A stretch of DNA of 64,000 bases. Source: Nitrospinaceae bacterium (lineage in GTDB: Bacteria; Nitrospinota; Nitrospinia; Nitrospinales; VA-1). The first letter of the stretch is position 1; every line of letters begins with the position of its first letter. The translations under genes were made by a program, and so were the position numbers. The notes beneath the pieces were generated by a model that saw nothing but the letters and a program-made list of their open reading frames with translations, ran no database searches and had not been told where the DNA came from. The DNA lies in NCBI GenBank assembly GCA_029261595.1, contig JAJDAZ010000040.1:49957-113956 (forward strand), written 5' to 3'. Shown piece after piece: positions 1 to 11,168 of the stretch.

Positions 1-1
1 C

Positions 2-922
2 ATGAGCCAGCTGGGCTATATGTTCCTTGCGGTCGGTATTGGGGTTTTCAGTTTCGGGATGTTTCATTTGATGACCCATGCGTTTTTTAAAGCGTTGCTG
101 TTTTTGAGTGCCGGGAGTGTGATTCATGGTTTGAACGGCGAACAGGACATTCGTAAGATGGGCGGTTTGCGTTTTTCCATGCCGGTGACTCATATCACCT
201 TTCTGGTGGGCGCGGTCTGTCTCGCCGGGGTTCCTTTGACCAGTGGTTTCTTCAGTAAAGAAGCGATCATCATGAGTTCCTGGCACTCTGAGATGGGTAA
301 TTTTGTGTTCTGGGGTCTGGCTGTGCTGACGGCTGGCATGACGGGGTTTTATATTTTTAGGGTCTATTTCTATACCTTTTTCGGGCAAAGCCGGAGCCCG
401 GAGGTCCATCCGCATGAATCCCCGATCATCATGGCGGCTCCTTTAATGATTCTTGCTTTTTTCGCGCTTGTTATGGGATTTGCGGCGCATTGGGTGGACC
501 AGTTTCTGGGGCCTGTGTTCGGCGTGGCCGTGCATCATTACGAAGACGCCATGTTAGAGACCCTCGCGGTCTGTGCGGGACTGGGGGGAATTCTGGTCGC
601 CGGTATCGTTTACATGACCAGTACGGACAGGCTGGAATTCGCCAAGCAGGCACTGGCACCGGTTTACGATCTTCTTTTCAACAAATACTATGTCGATGAA
701 ATTTACGATTTTCTGATCGTCAAGCCTGTTCGGGCAATTGGCGCATTCTTCGAGCAAAAGGTGGAGAAGGAAGGAATTGACCTTGTGGTCGATGAGGTGG
801 GTTCGCAAGTGCATGAAGTCAGCCGTGGCATCAGCTTCTGGCAATCGGGAAATATCAGGACCTATGCACTGAACATGGTGGTCGGAATGGTGACCATTTT
901 GTTGTTTGTGGTTTTCTTTTAG
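2..922 (+). CDS. nuoL: NADH-quinone oxidoreductase subunit L, C-terminal part (5' end outside window)
   Basis: This is the C-terminal ~306 residues of a proton-pumping membrane-arm subunit of complex I. The first visible residues, SQLGYMFLA, and then HLMTHAFFKALLFL with its conserved lysine, match the central part of NuoL, so roughly the first half of the protein lies before the window. Several hydrophobic segments follow. The end carries a soluble/amphipathic stretch and one last membrane segment, as expected for the NuoL lateral helix and final anchor. The visible ATG at position 2 is internal, not the start. nuoM follows 29 bases downstream in the same direction. Identification is secure from sequence; the electron donor and quinone type cannot be read here. 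Confidence 0.95.
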   Translation: MSQLGYMFLAVGIGVFSFGMFHLMTHAFFKALLFLSAGSVIHGLNGEQDIRKMGGLRFSMPVTHITFLVGAVCLAGVPLTSGFFSKEAIIMSSWHSEMGNFVFWGLAVLTAGMTGFYIFRVYFYTFFGQSRSPEVHPHESPIIMAAPLMILAFFALVMGFAAHWVDQFLGPVFGVAVHHYEDAMLETLAVCAGLGGILVAGIVYMTSTDRLEFAKQALAPVYDLLFNKYYVDEIYDFLIVKPVRAIGAFFEQKVEKEGIDLVVDEVGSQVHEVSRGISFWQSGNIRTYALNMVVGMVTILLFVVFF

Positions 923-951
923 AATCAGGATAACAGGAATCGTTTGAAGAA

Positions 952-2469
952 ATGCTTTCACTAATAGTTTTCATACCTCTGGTTGCGTCGCTGGTCCTTT
1001 TGTTTGTGGATAAGGACAACCGTCCGCTCATCCGCATGGTCTCCCTGGGCGCGGCGGGGTTGAGTTTTCTATTGTCCATTGGGCTTTTGCTGGTGTTCGA
1101 TAAGACCAATCCGGGCATGCAGTTTGAGTGCGCGATCTCCTGGGTTCCCTTACTGAATATTCAATACCATGTGGGCGTCGACGGTATCAGCCTGCTGTTG
1201 CTGGTGCTCACGACCTTCCTGTCGGGAATCGCCATCCTGTATTCCATGAAGCAGGAAAAGGGGTTCAGAAATTTCCTCGCGCTGATGCTGGCTCTGGAAG
1301 CGGGAACGTTAGGGGTGTTCGTGGCATTGGACACGATCCTGTTTTACGCTTTCTGGGAGTTGATGCTGGTTCCCACGTATTTTCTCATTGGTCTCTGGGG
1401 CGAAGGTCGAAGGGTTTACGCCACCACCAAGTTCGTGCTGTTCACGCTGGTCGGAAGCCTGCTGATGCTGGTGGCGATCGTCGGTGTGACCGTCGTGCAT
1501 TTTAAGGCAACCGGAACGTTGACCTTTGATATTCAAACTTTGGTTCATACGCACATCGACTCCGCCTCACAGACGTGGATGTTCCTGTGTTTTTTCCTGG
1601 CATTTGCCATAAAAGTCCCGGTGTTCCCGTTCCATAGCTGGTTGCCCCATACCTATGTGGCTTGCCCGATTCCCACGTTGATCATATTAACGGGAGCGAT
1701 GTCCAAAACGGGCGCCTACGGTTTTCTGAGGTTTTGTCTGCCCATGTTTCCCGAAGCAGTGGCGGAAATGGGACTGGTTATCGGAGCCGCCGCCGCAACA
1801 GGAATTGTCTATGGGGCCTGGATCGCGGTGGCTCAGAAAGACCTCAAAGCGCTGGTGGCCTATTCCAGCATCAGTCATTTAGGGTTCATCACCCTGGGGA
1901 TCTTTGCGCTCAATAACGTCGGTGTCGAAGGCAGTGTCCTGCAGATGGTCAATCACGGCATCATCGCGGCGGCTTTATTCATCATTGTGGGCATTCTCGA
2001 AGAAAAAACCGGAAGCCGAAACCTGAACGATATTCGCGGGCTGGGAAAATCCATGCCCGTGCTGTATGGAATGTTTATGTTGGTCACCCTCGCGGCTCTG
2101 GGCCTGCCGGGTTTGAACGGCTTCGTCGGTGAGTTTCTCATCCTAATGGGCGTCTGGACCTCGCATCTGCTGTCGGATCTCTCGACTATCTTTGTGTTGA
2201 TGGCGGGGCTGGCCATTGTGTTTGCCTCCATTTATATGCTGTATATGTTTCAAGGATCGATGCAGGAAACCACCCTCAAGGACCCAAAAGATCTGAAAGA
2301 TATAGACCGGACCGAGTTTGGGTTGTTGCTTCCCGCCTGTGTGCTGATTGTCTTCATCGGCCTGTTTCCCAAACCCTTCATCGACCGTGTTTCCCTATCG
2401 GTGGACACCCTTTTGACCGTGGAAAAAACCGTGAACGTGCATGCCGGGGAAGACAAGGACCACCATTAA
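952..2469 (+). CDS. nuoM: NADH-quinone oxidoreductase subunit M
   Basis: A 505-residue polytopic membrane protein, the usual NuoM length, one of the antiporter-like proton channels of complex I. FWELMLVPTYFLIG carries the conserved membrane glutamate, and the segments around GAMSKTGAYGFLRF and VAYSSISHLGF are family signatures with the channel lysines. It follows nuoL closely and is probably in the same operon. The next gene is sfsA rather than nuoN, which normally follows nuoM, so the nuo order is broken here. A short perfect hairpin lies immediately after the stop codon. Function is secure by family; the operon assignment is inferred from spacing. Confidence 0.96.
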   Translation: MLSLIVFIPLVASLVLLFVDKDNRPLIRMVSLGAAGLSFLLSIGLLLVFDKTNPGMQFECAISWVPLLNIQYHVGVDGISLLLLVLTTFLSGIAILYSMKQEKGFRNFLALMLALEAGTLGVFVALDTILFYAFWELMLVPTYFLIGLWGEGRRVYATTKFVLFTLVGSLLMLVAIVGVTVVHFKATGTLTFDIQTLVHTHIDSASQTWMFLCFFLAFAIKVPVFPFHSWLPHTYVACPIPTLIILTGAMSKTGAYGFLRFCLPMFPEAVAEMGLVIGAAAATGIVYGAWIAVAQKDLKALVAYSSISHLGFITLGIFALNNVGVEGSVLQMVNHGIIAAALFIIVGILEEKTGSRNLNDIRGLGKSMPVLYGMFMLVTLAALGLPGLNGFVGEFLILMGVWTSHLLSDLSTIFVLMAGLAIVFASIYMLYMFQGSMQETTLKDPKDLKDIDRTEFGLLLPACVLIVFIGLFPKPFIDRVSLSVDTLLTVEKTVNVHAGEDKDHH

Positions 2470-2493
2470 CCCCACGACGTGGGGAGGAAAATT
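2470..2493 (+). repeat. Hairpin module of a dispersed repeat
   Basis: CCCCAC-GAC-GTGGGG is a perfect 6-base-pair hairpin directly after the nuoM stop, followed by AGGAAAA. The same arrangement (CCCCGT-TAC-ACGGGG then AGGAAAAG) recurs at 48525-48547 after another stop codon. There is no T-tract, so it is not a standard Rho-independent terminator. It may protect mRNA 3' ends or be a REP-like repeat. Confidence 0.5.
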
Positions 2494-2539
2494 TGGGCGG
2501 TGCCCACTCGCCCTGAAAATCTATTAATTCATCTAAATT

Positions 2540-3250
2540 ATGAAATTTGGCGATCGAATTGTTGATGGCTTTTTTCTCGAACGCCCCAACCGCTACCTCG
2601 CAAAAGTAACCATCGACGGCGAGGAAGTTTCCGCCCATGTTCCCGACCCCGGACGGCTTCCCGGCTTGATGATTCCCGGTCGCAAGGTTCGCCTGGTCCA
2701 CAACCCCGGACCCAAGAGAAAAACCGATTACACCCTCGCATTGATTAGGCACGGGCCCATCTGGGTTTCCGTCTATCCCGTGTTTGCCAATGCCCTGGTG
2801 AAGGATGCTTTGGGAAAACGCGCTCTGCCTTTTTTATCCGGCTATGAAAATTTTTTCAGCGAAGTGAAAATGGGCAAGAGCCGTTTTGACTTCAAGCTGG
2901 AGTTTCCAGAGGGACCGGCATTTGTGGAAGTGAAGTCGGTGAGTCTGGTGGAAGACACGGTGGGGAAATTTCCCGACGCGCCGACCGAGAGAGGTGTGAA
3001 GCATTTAAAGGAGTTGATCGAATTGCAAAAGGAGGGGAAAAGGGCCGCCGTGTTGTTCGTTTCTCAACGGTCGGACACCCGGTCCATCATGCCCAACGAC
3101 AGCATCGACCCTGAATTCGGGGGGTGGCTGAGAAAGGCCCACGCGCAGGGCGTTGAGTTGTTGGGTTGCAATTGCAAAGTCACGGCGTCCTCCATCTCTC
3201 TTAACCAACCCGTTGAAATTGTTTTGCCGCCATGCAAATTATTAAAATGA
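2540..3250 (+). CDS. sfsA: SfsA family DNA/RNA-binding protein (sugar fermentation stimulation homologue)
   Basis: A 236-residue protein of normal SfsA length. It has an N-terminal OB-like part (RYLAKVTIDGEEVSAHVPDPGRL, residues ~18-40) and a C-terminal nuclease-like domain with FVEVKSVSL and FPDAPTERGVKHL, the typical E-V-K motif of SfsA. In E. coli SfsA binds DNA and affects maltose gene expression; the nuclease fold suggests nucleic acid cleavage, but the physiological role is unclear. It stands alone between nuoM and a lipoprotein gene on the opposite strand, with convergent ends one base apart. No clear Shine-Dalgarno sequence precedes the ATG. Confidence 0.93.
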   Translation: MKFGDRIVDGFFLERPNRYLAKVTIDGEEVSAHVPDPGRLPGLMIPGRKVRLVHNPGPKRKTDYTLALIRHGPIWVSVYPVFANALVKDALGKRALPFLSGYENFFSEVKMGKSRFDFKLEFPEGPAFVEVKSVSLVEDTVGKFPDAPTERGVKHLKELIELQKEGKRAAVLFVSQRSDTRSIMPNDSIDPEFGGWLRKAHAQGVELLGCNCKVTASSISLNQPVEIVLPPCKLLK

Positions 3251-3251
3251 A

Positions 3252-3725
3252 TCACTTCAAAAATACACTCAGGTCGGGTTCCACCTGCCACTGTCCTTCA
3301 TTCAATACCCATTTTTGGTCCACCATAATGGTTTTGAGCTGGTTACTTGGAAGAACCGATATTTGATAACGGATGGTAACCATCGCTTTATTGAATTCTT
3401 TTTCCGCGCCATCGACGGTAATTTTTACCGGTTGATCGCCATCGAAGTATTGAATGTCCAGAATGGAATTTTCAAAAAAAGAGACATTATCTTTTATTTT
3501 GTTGGAATCTATCAGGAAATCCCGGCGGTTTTCCAGGGAAACGTAGACCACGCTGATGTCCATCATTTTTCCTGAAAACCGTTTATTGAATTGATAGACG
3601 TTTGTTTGCAGATCATGTTCCAACTTCGATATGGAGTATTGAGCGCAGGCAGAAAATAAGGCCAACAAAAGATAGATCTGGGTTGTTCTCATAAGAAGTG
3701 TGATTGCGGGGTTGGAATGGTTCAT
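3252..3725 (-). CDS. Putative lipoprotein of unknown function
   Basis: A 157-residue protein with a hydrophobic N-terminus ending in LLLALFSAC, a good lipobox with Cys27 as the predicted lipidated residue. The mature part is predicted soluble, alternating beta-rich segments, with no motif I recognise. A GAGG seven bases before the first ATG supports the start at 3725; the ATG at residue 12 would also give a signal sequence but has a poorer ribosome site. It converges with sfsA. Envelope location is predicted from the lipobox; no function is proposed. Confidence 0.72.
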   Translation of the reverse strand: MNHSNPAITLLMRTTQIYLLLALFSACAQYSISKLEHDLQTNVYQFNKRFSGKMMDISVVYVSLENRRDFLIDSNKIKDNVSFFENSILDIQYFDGDQPVKITVDGAEKEFNKAMVTIRYQISVLPSNQLKTIMVDQKWVLNEGQWQVEPDLSVFLK

Positions 3726-3829
3726 GAAACAGCCTCGTGTGGTAAGATTAGTGGCAATCCAAGGGTAGGTCGGTAAGAAATACCGTCTGACGCAATTGAA
3801 ATTATAAAGGATTTTTTATTTAACCGCCA

Positions 3830-4741
3830 GTGTCGGGAAAAAATTGCAGAGATTTTTTCTCATTTCTGTTTACCAAAATCATTCTCTTGAAAAAACCAGT
3901 CCGTTCAAAAGTTCAAACCCGTCGTAAGCCATTCTCTGGAAGGGGCCCTAAAAAATCACCGGTCCGGGAGTCCACTGCCTGGGATCAGGCCGCGCGTTGG
4001 TACGACGCGCTGGTGGGCGATCATGGGTCCGATTACCAGAAGGACATCATTATGCCAGGTGCGTTCAAGCTCATGAACCTTACAAAAGGTGATCAGGTTC
4101 TGGACCTGGCCTGCGGGCAAGGGGTGTTTTCCCGTTTCCTGTCCTCCAAAGGCATGCAGGTGAAAGGGCTGGACGTGTCCGAGGAACTGATCGGTTTTGC
4201 ACGCACACGTTCGAAACCTTCCATCAATTATCATTTGGCCGACGCCCGGAAACCAGACACTTTCAAGGAGGCGCATTTTGATGTGGTCGTCTGCCTTCTG
4301 GCGTTACAAAATATGGAAGAAATCGAAACTATCTTTCAAAACGTTTCCCGGTGGTTGAAACCGGACGGGCGATTCGTGATGGTCGTCACCCATCCCTGTT
4401 TTCGGATTCCCCGGCAAACCCACTGGGGCTGGGATGAAGAGAAAAAAATAGAATATCGCCGTGTGGACCGATACGCATCGGATCTTTCAATTCCCATCAT
4501 CACACCGCCTGTGGCGGGTTCCAGCGGGCACACGCTGACCCATCATAGATCTTTGCAAACTTATTTTACCGCATTGGCCGGAGCCGGAATGTGGGTGGAG
4601 GGCCTTAAGGAGTGGGCGTCTAAAAAGGAAAGCCAGCCAGGGAAACGGGCCAAAGCCGAAAACCGGGCGCGCAAGGAAATCCCGCTTTTTTTATCCCTGT
4701 GCGCCAGGCCCGTTCCGGCAAAGCCTGATAAAAAGAGTTAA
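3830..4741 (+). CDS. Class I SAM-dependent methyltransferase
   Basis: A ~300-residue methyltransferase. Motif I is VLDLACGQGVFSRFL (residues ~91-105), followed by an acidic post-I motif (VKGLDVSEEL) and a motif IV-like FDVVVCLLALQNM. The N-terminal ~45 residues are basic and unlike the family, so the true start may lie downstream of the GTG at 3830, for example the TTG at 3887; no strong ribosome site decides it. The C-terminus has a lysine-rich tail. Substrate is unknown: this motif set is shared by small-molecule, lipid and tRNA methyltransferases. The next gene on the same strand starts 64 bases on. Confidence 0.8.
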   Translation: MSGKNCRDFFSFLFTKIILLKKPVRSKVQTRRKPFSGRGPKKSPVRESTAWDQAARWYDALVGDHGSDYQKDIIMPGAFKLMNLTKGDQVLDLACGQGVFSRFLSSKGMQVKGLDVSEELIGFARTRSKPSINYHLADARKPDTFKEAHFDVVVCLLALQNMEEIETIFQNVSRWLKPDGRFVMVVTHPCFRIPRQTHWGWDEEKKIEYRRVDRYASDLSIPIITPPVAGSSGHTLTHHRSLQTYFTALAGAGMWVEGLKEWASKKESQPGKRAKAENRARKEIPLFLSLCARPVPAKPDKKS

Positions 4742-4805
4742 AACCTTTTCAGGCTGGATAGATATCTAATCAATATCCGCAGAAATTTCAAAAGGTCGTC
4801 TAATA

Positions 4806-5171
4806 ATGGTCAGTTACACATACGAACTTCAGGACCCGAATATATTATTGTCCAATATCCGCCAGGGGCTTGTAGCATTGGGCGGTGAGTGGACGGAAAT
4901 AGCTCCTCTCCTGCGCGAGGGGCATGTGGAGTATAAACCTAAAAAAGTCAACCCTATGCGGTCGGGATATCAGTATGTGTACCAACGCGCCAAACTGGAC
5001 ATGACCATATATTTCCCCGAAAAAATTTTTGAACATTTACTTCAATGGCTCGACCGGGAAAAGCTTGAGATCTTAAAGGCGGTGGTCCAATCTTCCCTGC
5101 AAAAACGCAGTGGATACGATATCAACGCATTTCATATTCGCGGCATCATCGAGGAAGAAGCGGGAAAGTGA
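4806..5171 (+). CDS. Hypothetical protein, 121 residues
   Basis: Not recognised. The product is soluble, 121 residues, mixed alpha/beta in appearance, with no signal peptide or cysteine cluster. An AAAGG-like sequence lies about ten bases before the ATG. Codon use resembles the neighbours, and the frame is clean, so it is probably a real gene. It follows the methyltransferase and converges with tgt with only four bases between stops. It could be an auxiliary protein of the methyltransferase, but only position suggests this. Confidence 0.6.
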   Translation: MVSYTYELQDPNILLSNIRQGLVALGGEWTEIAPLLREGHVEYKPKKVNPMRSGYQYVYQRAKLDMTIYFPEKIFEHLLQWLDREKLEILKAVVQSSLQKRSGYDINAFHIRGIIEEEAGK

Positions 5172-5175
5172 TCCG

Positions 5176-8023
<2,848 letters not shown>

Positions 8024-8091
8024 AGTAGTCGCCCTGTAAATGGTGTGGAACCCGATGATCTTTAAATATAAGCCACAGAGTTCAAATCATA

Positions 8092-9003
8092 TCATTGTTG
8101 AGGCGGGCTTAACAATGCTTCGAGAATGGCTTTTTGCACGTGGAGCCGGTTTTCGGCCTGGTCGAATACGATGGAATTTTTCCCATCCATCACTTCAGAG
8201 CTGATCTCCATGTCCCGGTGGGCGGGCAGGCAGTGCATCACGAGGACCCCGTCGTTGGCGGCATCGACCAGGGCTTGATTGATCTGATACGGTTGCAGGC
8301 GTTTGATTTTTTCTTCCGATTCGCTTTCCTGTCCCATGCTGACCCAGACATCGGTGTAGATCACATCGGCATTCTGAACCGCTTCGAAAGCATCTTCCAG
8401 GATCTCCACTTTTCCCAGGGACCCCATTTCTTTAGGCCATTGGGGTTGATGGTCACTCGGACAGGCGACCGCCAGGTGAAAACCCATGACGGAAGCCGCC
8501 ACCATCCAGGAATAGGTGACGTTGTTGCCATCGCCTAAATAGGCCACCTTGATTCCTTTCACCTTTCCGATCTTCTCCTGAATGGTGAATAAATCGGCCA
8601 TGATCTGCACGGGATGATTCAGGTCCGTCAGCCCATTGATGACAGGGACGCTCGCGTGCCGGGCAAAATTGACAACTTCTTCGTGGTCGTAGGTCCGGAT
8701 GACGATTCCATCCAGGTAACGGGAAAGCACCTTGGCGGAGTCTTCCACCGTTTCACCGCGAGTCAACTGAAGCTGATCGGTGGCCAAAAATAACGCCTGT
8801 CCTCCCAGTTCAAACATGCCGACTTCAAAAGAGATCCGGGTGCGGGTGGAGTGCTTGCTAAAGATCATCCCCAGGGATTTTCCCTTGAGCGGATGGTGGG
8901 GGATGTGGTCGATCCGTTTTTGTTTTAATTCGGCGGACTTCTCGAGAAGGGTTAAAATTTCCTCGCGACTGAAATCACTGATAGAAAGAAAATCTTTATT
9001 CAT
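8092..9003 (-). CDS. argF: Ornithine carbamoyltransferase
   Basis: A 303-residue enzyme making citrulline from ornithine and carbamoyl phosphate in arginine biosynthesis. The carbamoyl phosphate motif STRTR (within SKHSTRTRISFE), the HPVQIMADL segment and the C-terminal HCLPAHR motif are all present, which identifies an OTCase rather than an aspartate carbamoyltransferase. It starts 12 bases after argD, so the pair forms an arg operon. No ARG-box operator was recognised upstream of argD. Confidence 0.97.
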   Translation of the reverse strand: MNKDFLSISDFSREEILTLLEKSAELKQKRIDHIPHHPLKGKSLGMIFSKHSTRTRISFEVGMFELGGQALFLATDQLQLTRGETVEDSAKVLSRYLDGIVIRTYDHEEVVNFARHASVPVINGLTDLNHPVQIMADLFTIQEKIGKVKGIKVAYLGDGNNVTYSWMVAASVMGFHLAVACPSDHQPQWPKEMGSLGKVEILEDAFEAVQNADVIYTDVWVSMGQESESEEKIKRLQPYQINQALVDAANDGVLVMHCLPAHRDMEISSEVMDGKNSIVFDQAENRLHVQKAILEALLSPPQQ

Positions 9004-9015
9004 AATGAAACCCGA

Positions 9016-10221
9016 TTATTTTAAATTAGCCTGTAATTTTTCCAGGCTTTGCGACAGGCTGGCGACCAGCCCGTCGATTTCCTTTTTGGTAATAACCAAC
9101 GGGGGAATGAACCGGAGAATATTTTGTTTGATGCAATTGATCAGGTACCCCTCGCGCAGGCCATCTTCTACGATACTTCCCGCAGGTTGCTTGAGTTCCA
9201 TGGCCAGAAGCATTCCGATACCACGAACCTCTTTGACGACGGAAAAACTTTTTTCCAGTTCCCGCAACCGTGAAATAAAATAGTCGCCTGTTTGTGCTGT
9301 TTTTTCCAGGAAGCCGGCTTTCGAGTAGACCTTGAAAGCCGCAAGCGCGGCGGAACAGGCTAGGGGGTTGCCTCCGAAGGTGGCGGCATGGGTTCCGGGA
9401 ACGAATGATTTCATGACCTTGTTGGTCGCGGCCAAGGCTCCAATGGCAACGCCTCCGCCAAGCGCTTTGGCAAGCGTCATGATATCGGGTTTGACGCCAT
9501 AACTTTCATAGGCGAAGAGTTTGCCCGTCCGTCCAAATGCGGTTTGCACCTCATCAAAGATCAACAGCGAGCCATTCTTCGCGCATAATTTTTTCAGTTC
9601 TTTAAGATAATTTTTATCCGGCAGGTTGACGCCGCCTTCTCCCTGAATCGGTTCGACCAGAACAGCGCAGGTTTTGGATGAAAGTGCTTTCTTCACAGCC
9701 TCAAGGTTGTTGAAGGGAACGTATTTGAAACCCGGCAACAGGGGCGCGAACCCTTCGTGAAACTTTTTTTGCCCGGTGGCTGAGATGGCACCCATTGTGC
9801 GCCCGTGGAACGAGTCCTTCATGCTGATGATCTCGCGCCGAAATTTTTCTCCCTTGTCGAAGAAGAACCGCCGGGCCAGTTTGATGGCGGCCTCATTAGC
9901 CTCGGCGCCACTGTTGCAGAAGAACACTTTATCCGCGAAGGAATTCTGCGTCAGCGCTTTAGCGAGCAGGGATTGCGATTCGATATGGAAAAGATTGGAG
10001 ACGTGTAAGAGTCTCCCGGCCTGTTGGCGAATGGCGGCAACCACATCGGGATGACAATGGCCTAAGTTGTCCACCGCGATTCCGGCGACAAAATCGGTGT
10101 ATTGCTTGCCGGACGCATCCCAGACCTTGGTGCCTTTGCCACGGACCAGGGCTATAGGAAAACGGCCATAGGTCGAGGCGACATGTTGTTCGGTCAACTT
10201 TGCGATTTCTTTATTATTCAT
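9016..10221 (-). CDS. argD: Acetylornithine aminotransferase
   Basis: A 401-residue class III PLP aminotransferase of arginine synthesis. FCNSGAEANEAAIKLAR, LLIFDEVQTAFGRTG and LAKALGGGVAIGA (with the PLP lysine) are visible. Family length is normal. It is the first gene of an argD-argF pair and diverges from comF, sharing a ~137-base intergenic region with it. N-succinyl-diaminopimelate aminotransferase activity is often shared by this family and cannot be excluded. Confidence 0.95.
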   Translation of the reverse strand: MNNKEIAKLTEQHVASTYGRFPIALVRGKGTKVWDASGKQYTDFVAGIAVDNLGHCHPDVVAAIRQQAGRLLHVSNLFHIESQSLLAKALTQNSFADKVFFCNSGAEANEAAIKLARRFFFDKGEKFRREIISMKDSFHGRTMGAISATGQKKFHEGFAPLLPGFKYVPFNNLEAVKKALSSKTCAVLVEPIQGEGGVNLPDKNYLKELKKLCAKNGSLLIFDEVQTAFGRTGKLFAYESYGVKPDIMTLAKALGGGVAIGALAATNKVMKSFVPGTHAATFGGNPLACSAALAAFKVYSKAGFLEKTAQTGDYFISRLRELEKSFSVVKEVRGIGMLLAMELKQPAGSIVEDGLREGYLINCIKQNILRFIPPLVITKKEIDGLVASLSQSLEKLQANLK

Positions 10222-10358
10222 GAACTTTCAGATGCCCCGGATAGGGCCGACTTATTTACAGAAATCAGCAACTCTATCATAAAATTTTATTGATGAACAT
10301 CCCAAATGGTCCCATAATTCAGTCCGATAAGCAGATATTCGACAGCAGAACAGGTGTG

Positions 10359-11168
10359 ATGATAATTTTAGAAAAAATATCGCGGCTGGGACGAGGGACT
10401 TTCGCCTCGTTTCTGGATTTGGTGTTCCCGCGCAACTGTCTGTATTGTTCGAACAGCCGCAAGGGAGGGGGGGATTTTCTATGCGCTCTTTGCCAACAGG
10501 AAATCGCATATATTGAACCGCCTTATTGCCATTGCTGCGGCGTTCCCGCCGATATATCTTACGATTTCCCGACAGAGAATTTTGAATGCGCGGGGTGCCG
10601 GAAAAACCCGTTTTTTTTCGACTGCGCGAGGTCGCTGGGACATTACGATGCGGCTCTTAAAAAATTAATCGGTCATTTCAAGTTTTGCAAACAGCCCGGC
10701 GTGATGAAAGACCTTGCGCCTTTTTTGGCCGATTATTTTAGAAGTCAGGAGGAATCCTGGGAAGGGTTTTACGTGGTCCCGGTGCCGCTTTATTTCAGGA
10801 GGATGAAAGAAAGGACGTTTGACCAGTCCTTTTTAATTGCCAGGGAGGTGGCGAGAACGCTGGGCCTTCCTCTGGCCAACGGTTTGTTGCGCCGGGTGCG
10901 CGACACCGATTCCCAGGCAAAAAAAACAAAAGCCGAACGGGCGAAAAATATCAAGGGTGCGTTCGAGGTCGATCGACCCGACAGGGTCGCTGGGAAAAAT
11001 ATCCTGTTGGTCGATGACGTGATGACCACAGGCGCGACAGCCAACGAAGCGGCAAAAATGTTGAAGCGCTCAGGGGCCGGGCAAATACACGTATTCACCT
11101 TGGCCCGCGCATTGCCCTTTGGCAACGTGATAGAGAGCGCTTCAGATAAAGCCGATCAAATTATCTAA
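10359..11168 (+). CDS. comF: ComF family phosphoribosyltransferase-like protein
   Basis: A 269-residue protein from the chosen ATG. An N-terminal zinc-finger-like part has two CxxC pairs (CLYC, CHCC) and then CAGC near residues 78-81. The C-terminal phosphoribosyltransferase domain has ILLVDDVMTTGAT, the PRPP-binding loop. Homologues act in natural transformation or purine-related roles. The frame is open back to a TTG at 10290 and an ATG at 10293, but family members begin close to LDLVFPRNCLYC, so the ATG at 10359 fits better. The 3' end overlaps nhaD by eight bases in convergent orientation. Confidence 0.88.
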   Translation: MIILEKISRLGRGTFASFLDLVFPRNCLYCSNSRKGGGDFLCALCQQEIAYIEPPYCHCCGVPADISYDFPTENFECAGCRKNPFFFDCARSLGHYDAALKKLIGHFKFCKQPGVMKDLAPFLADYFRSQEESWEGFYVVPVPLYFRRMKERTFDQSFLIAREVARTLGLPLANGLLRRVRDTDSQAKKTKAERAKNIKGAFEVDRPDRVAGKNILLVDDVMTTGATANEAAKMLKRSGAGQIHVFTLARALPFGNVIESASDKADQII

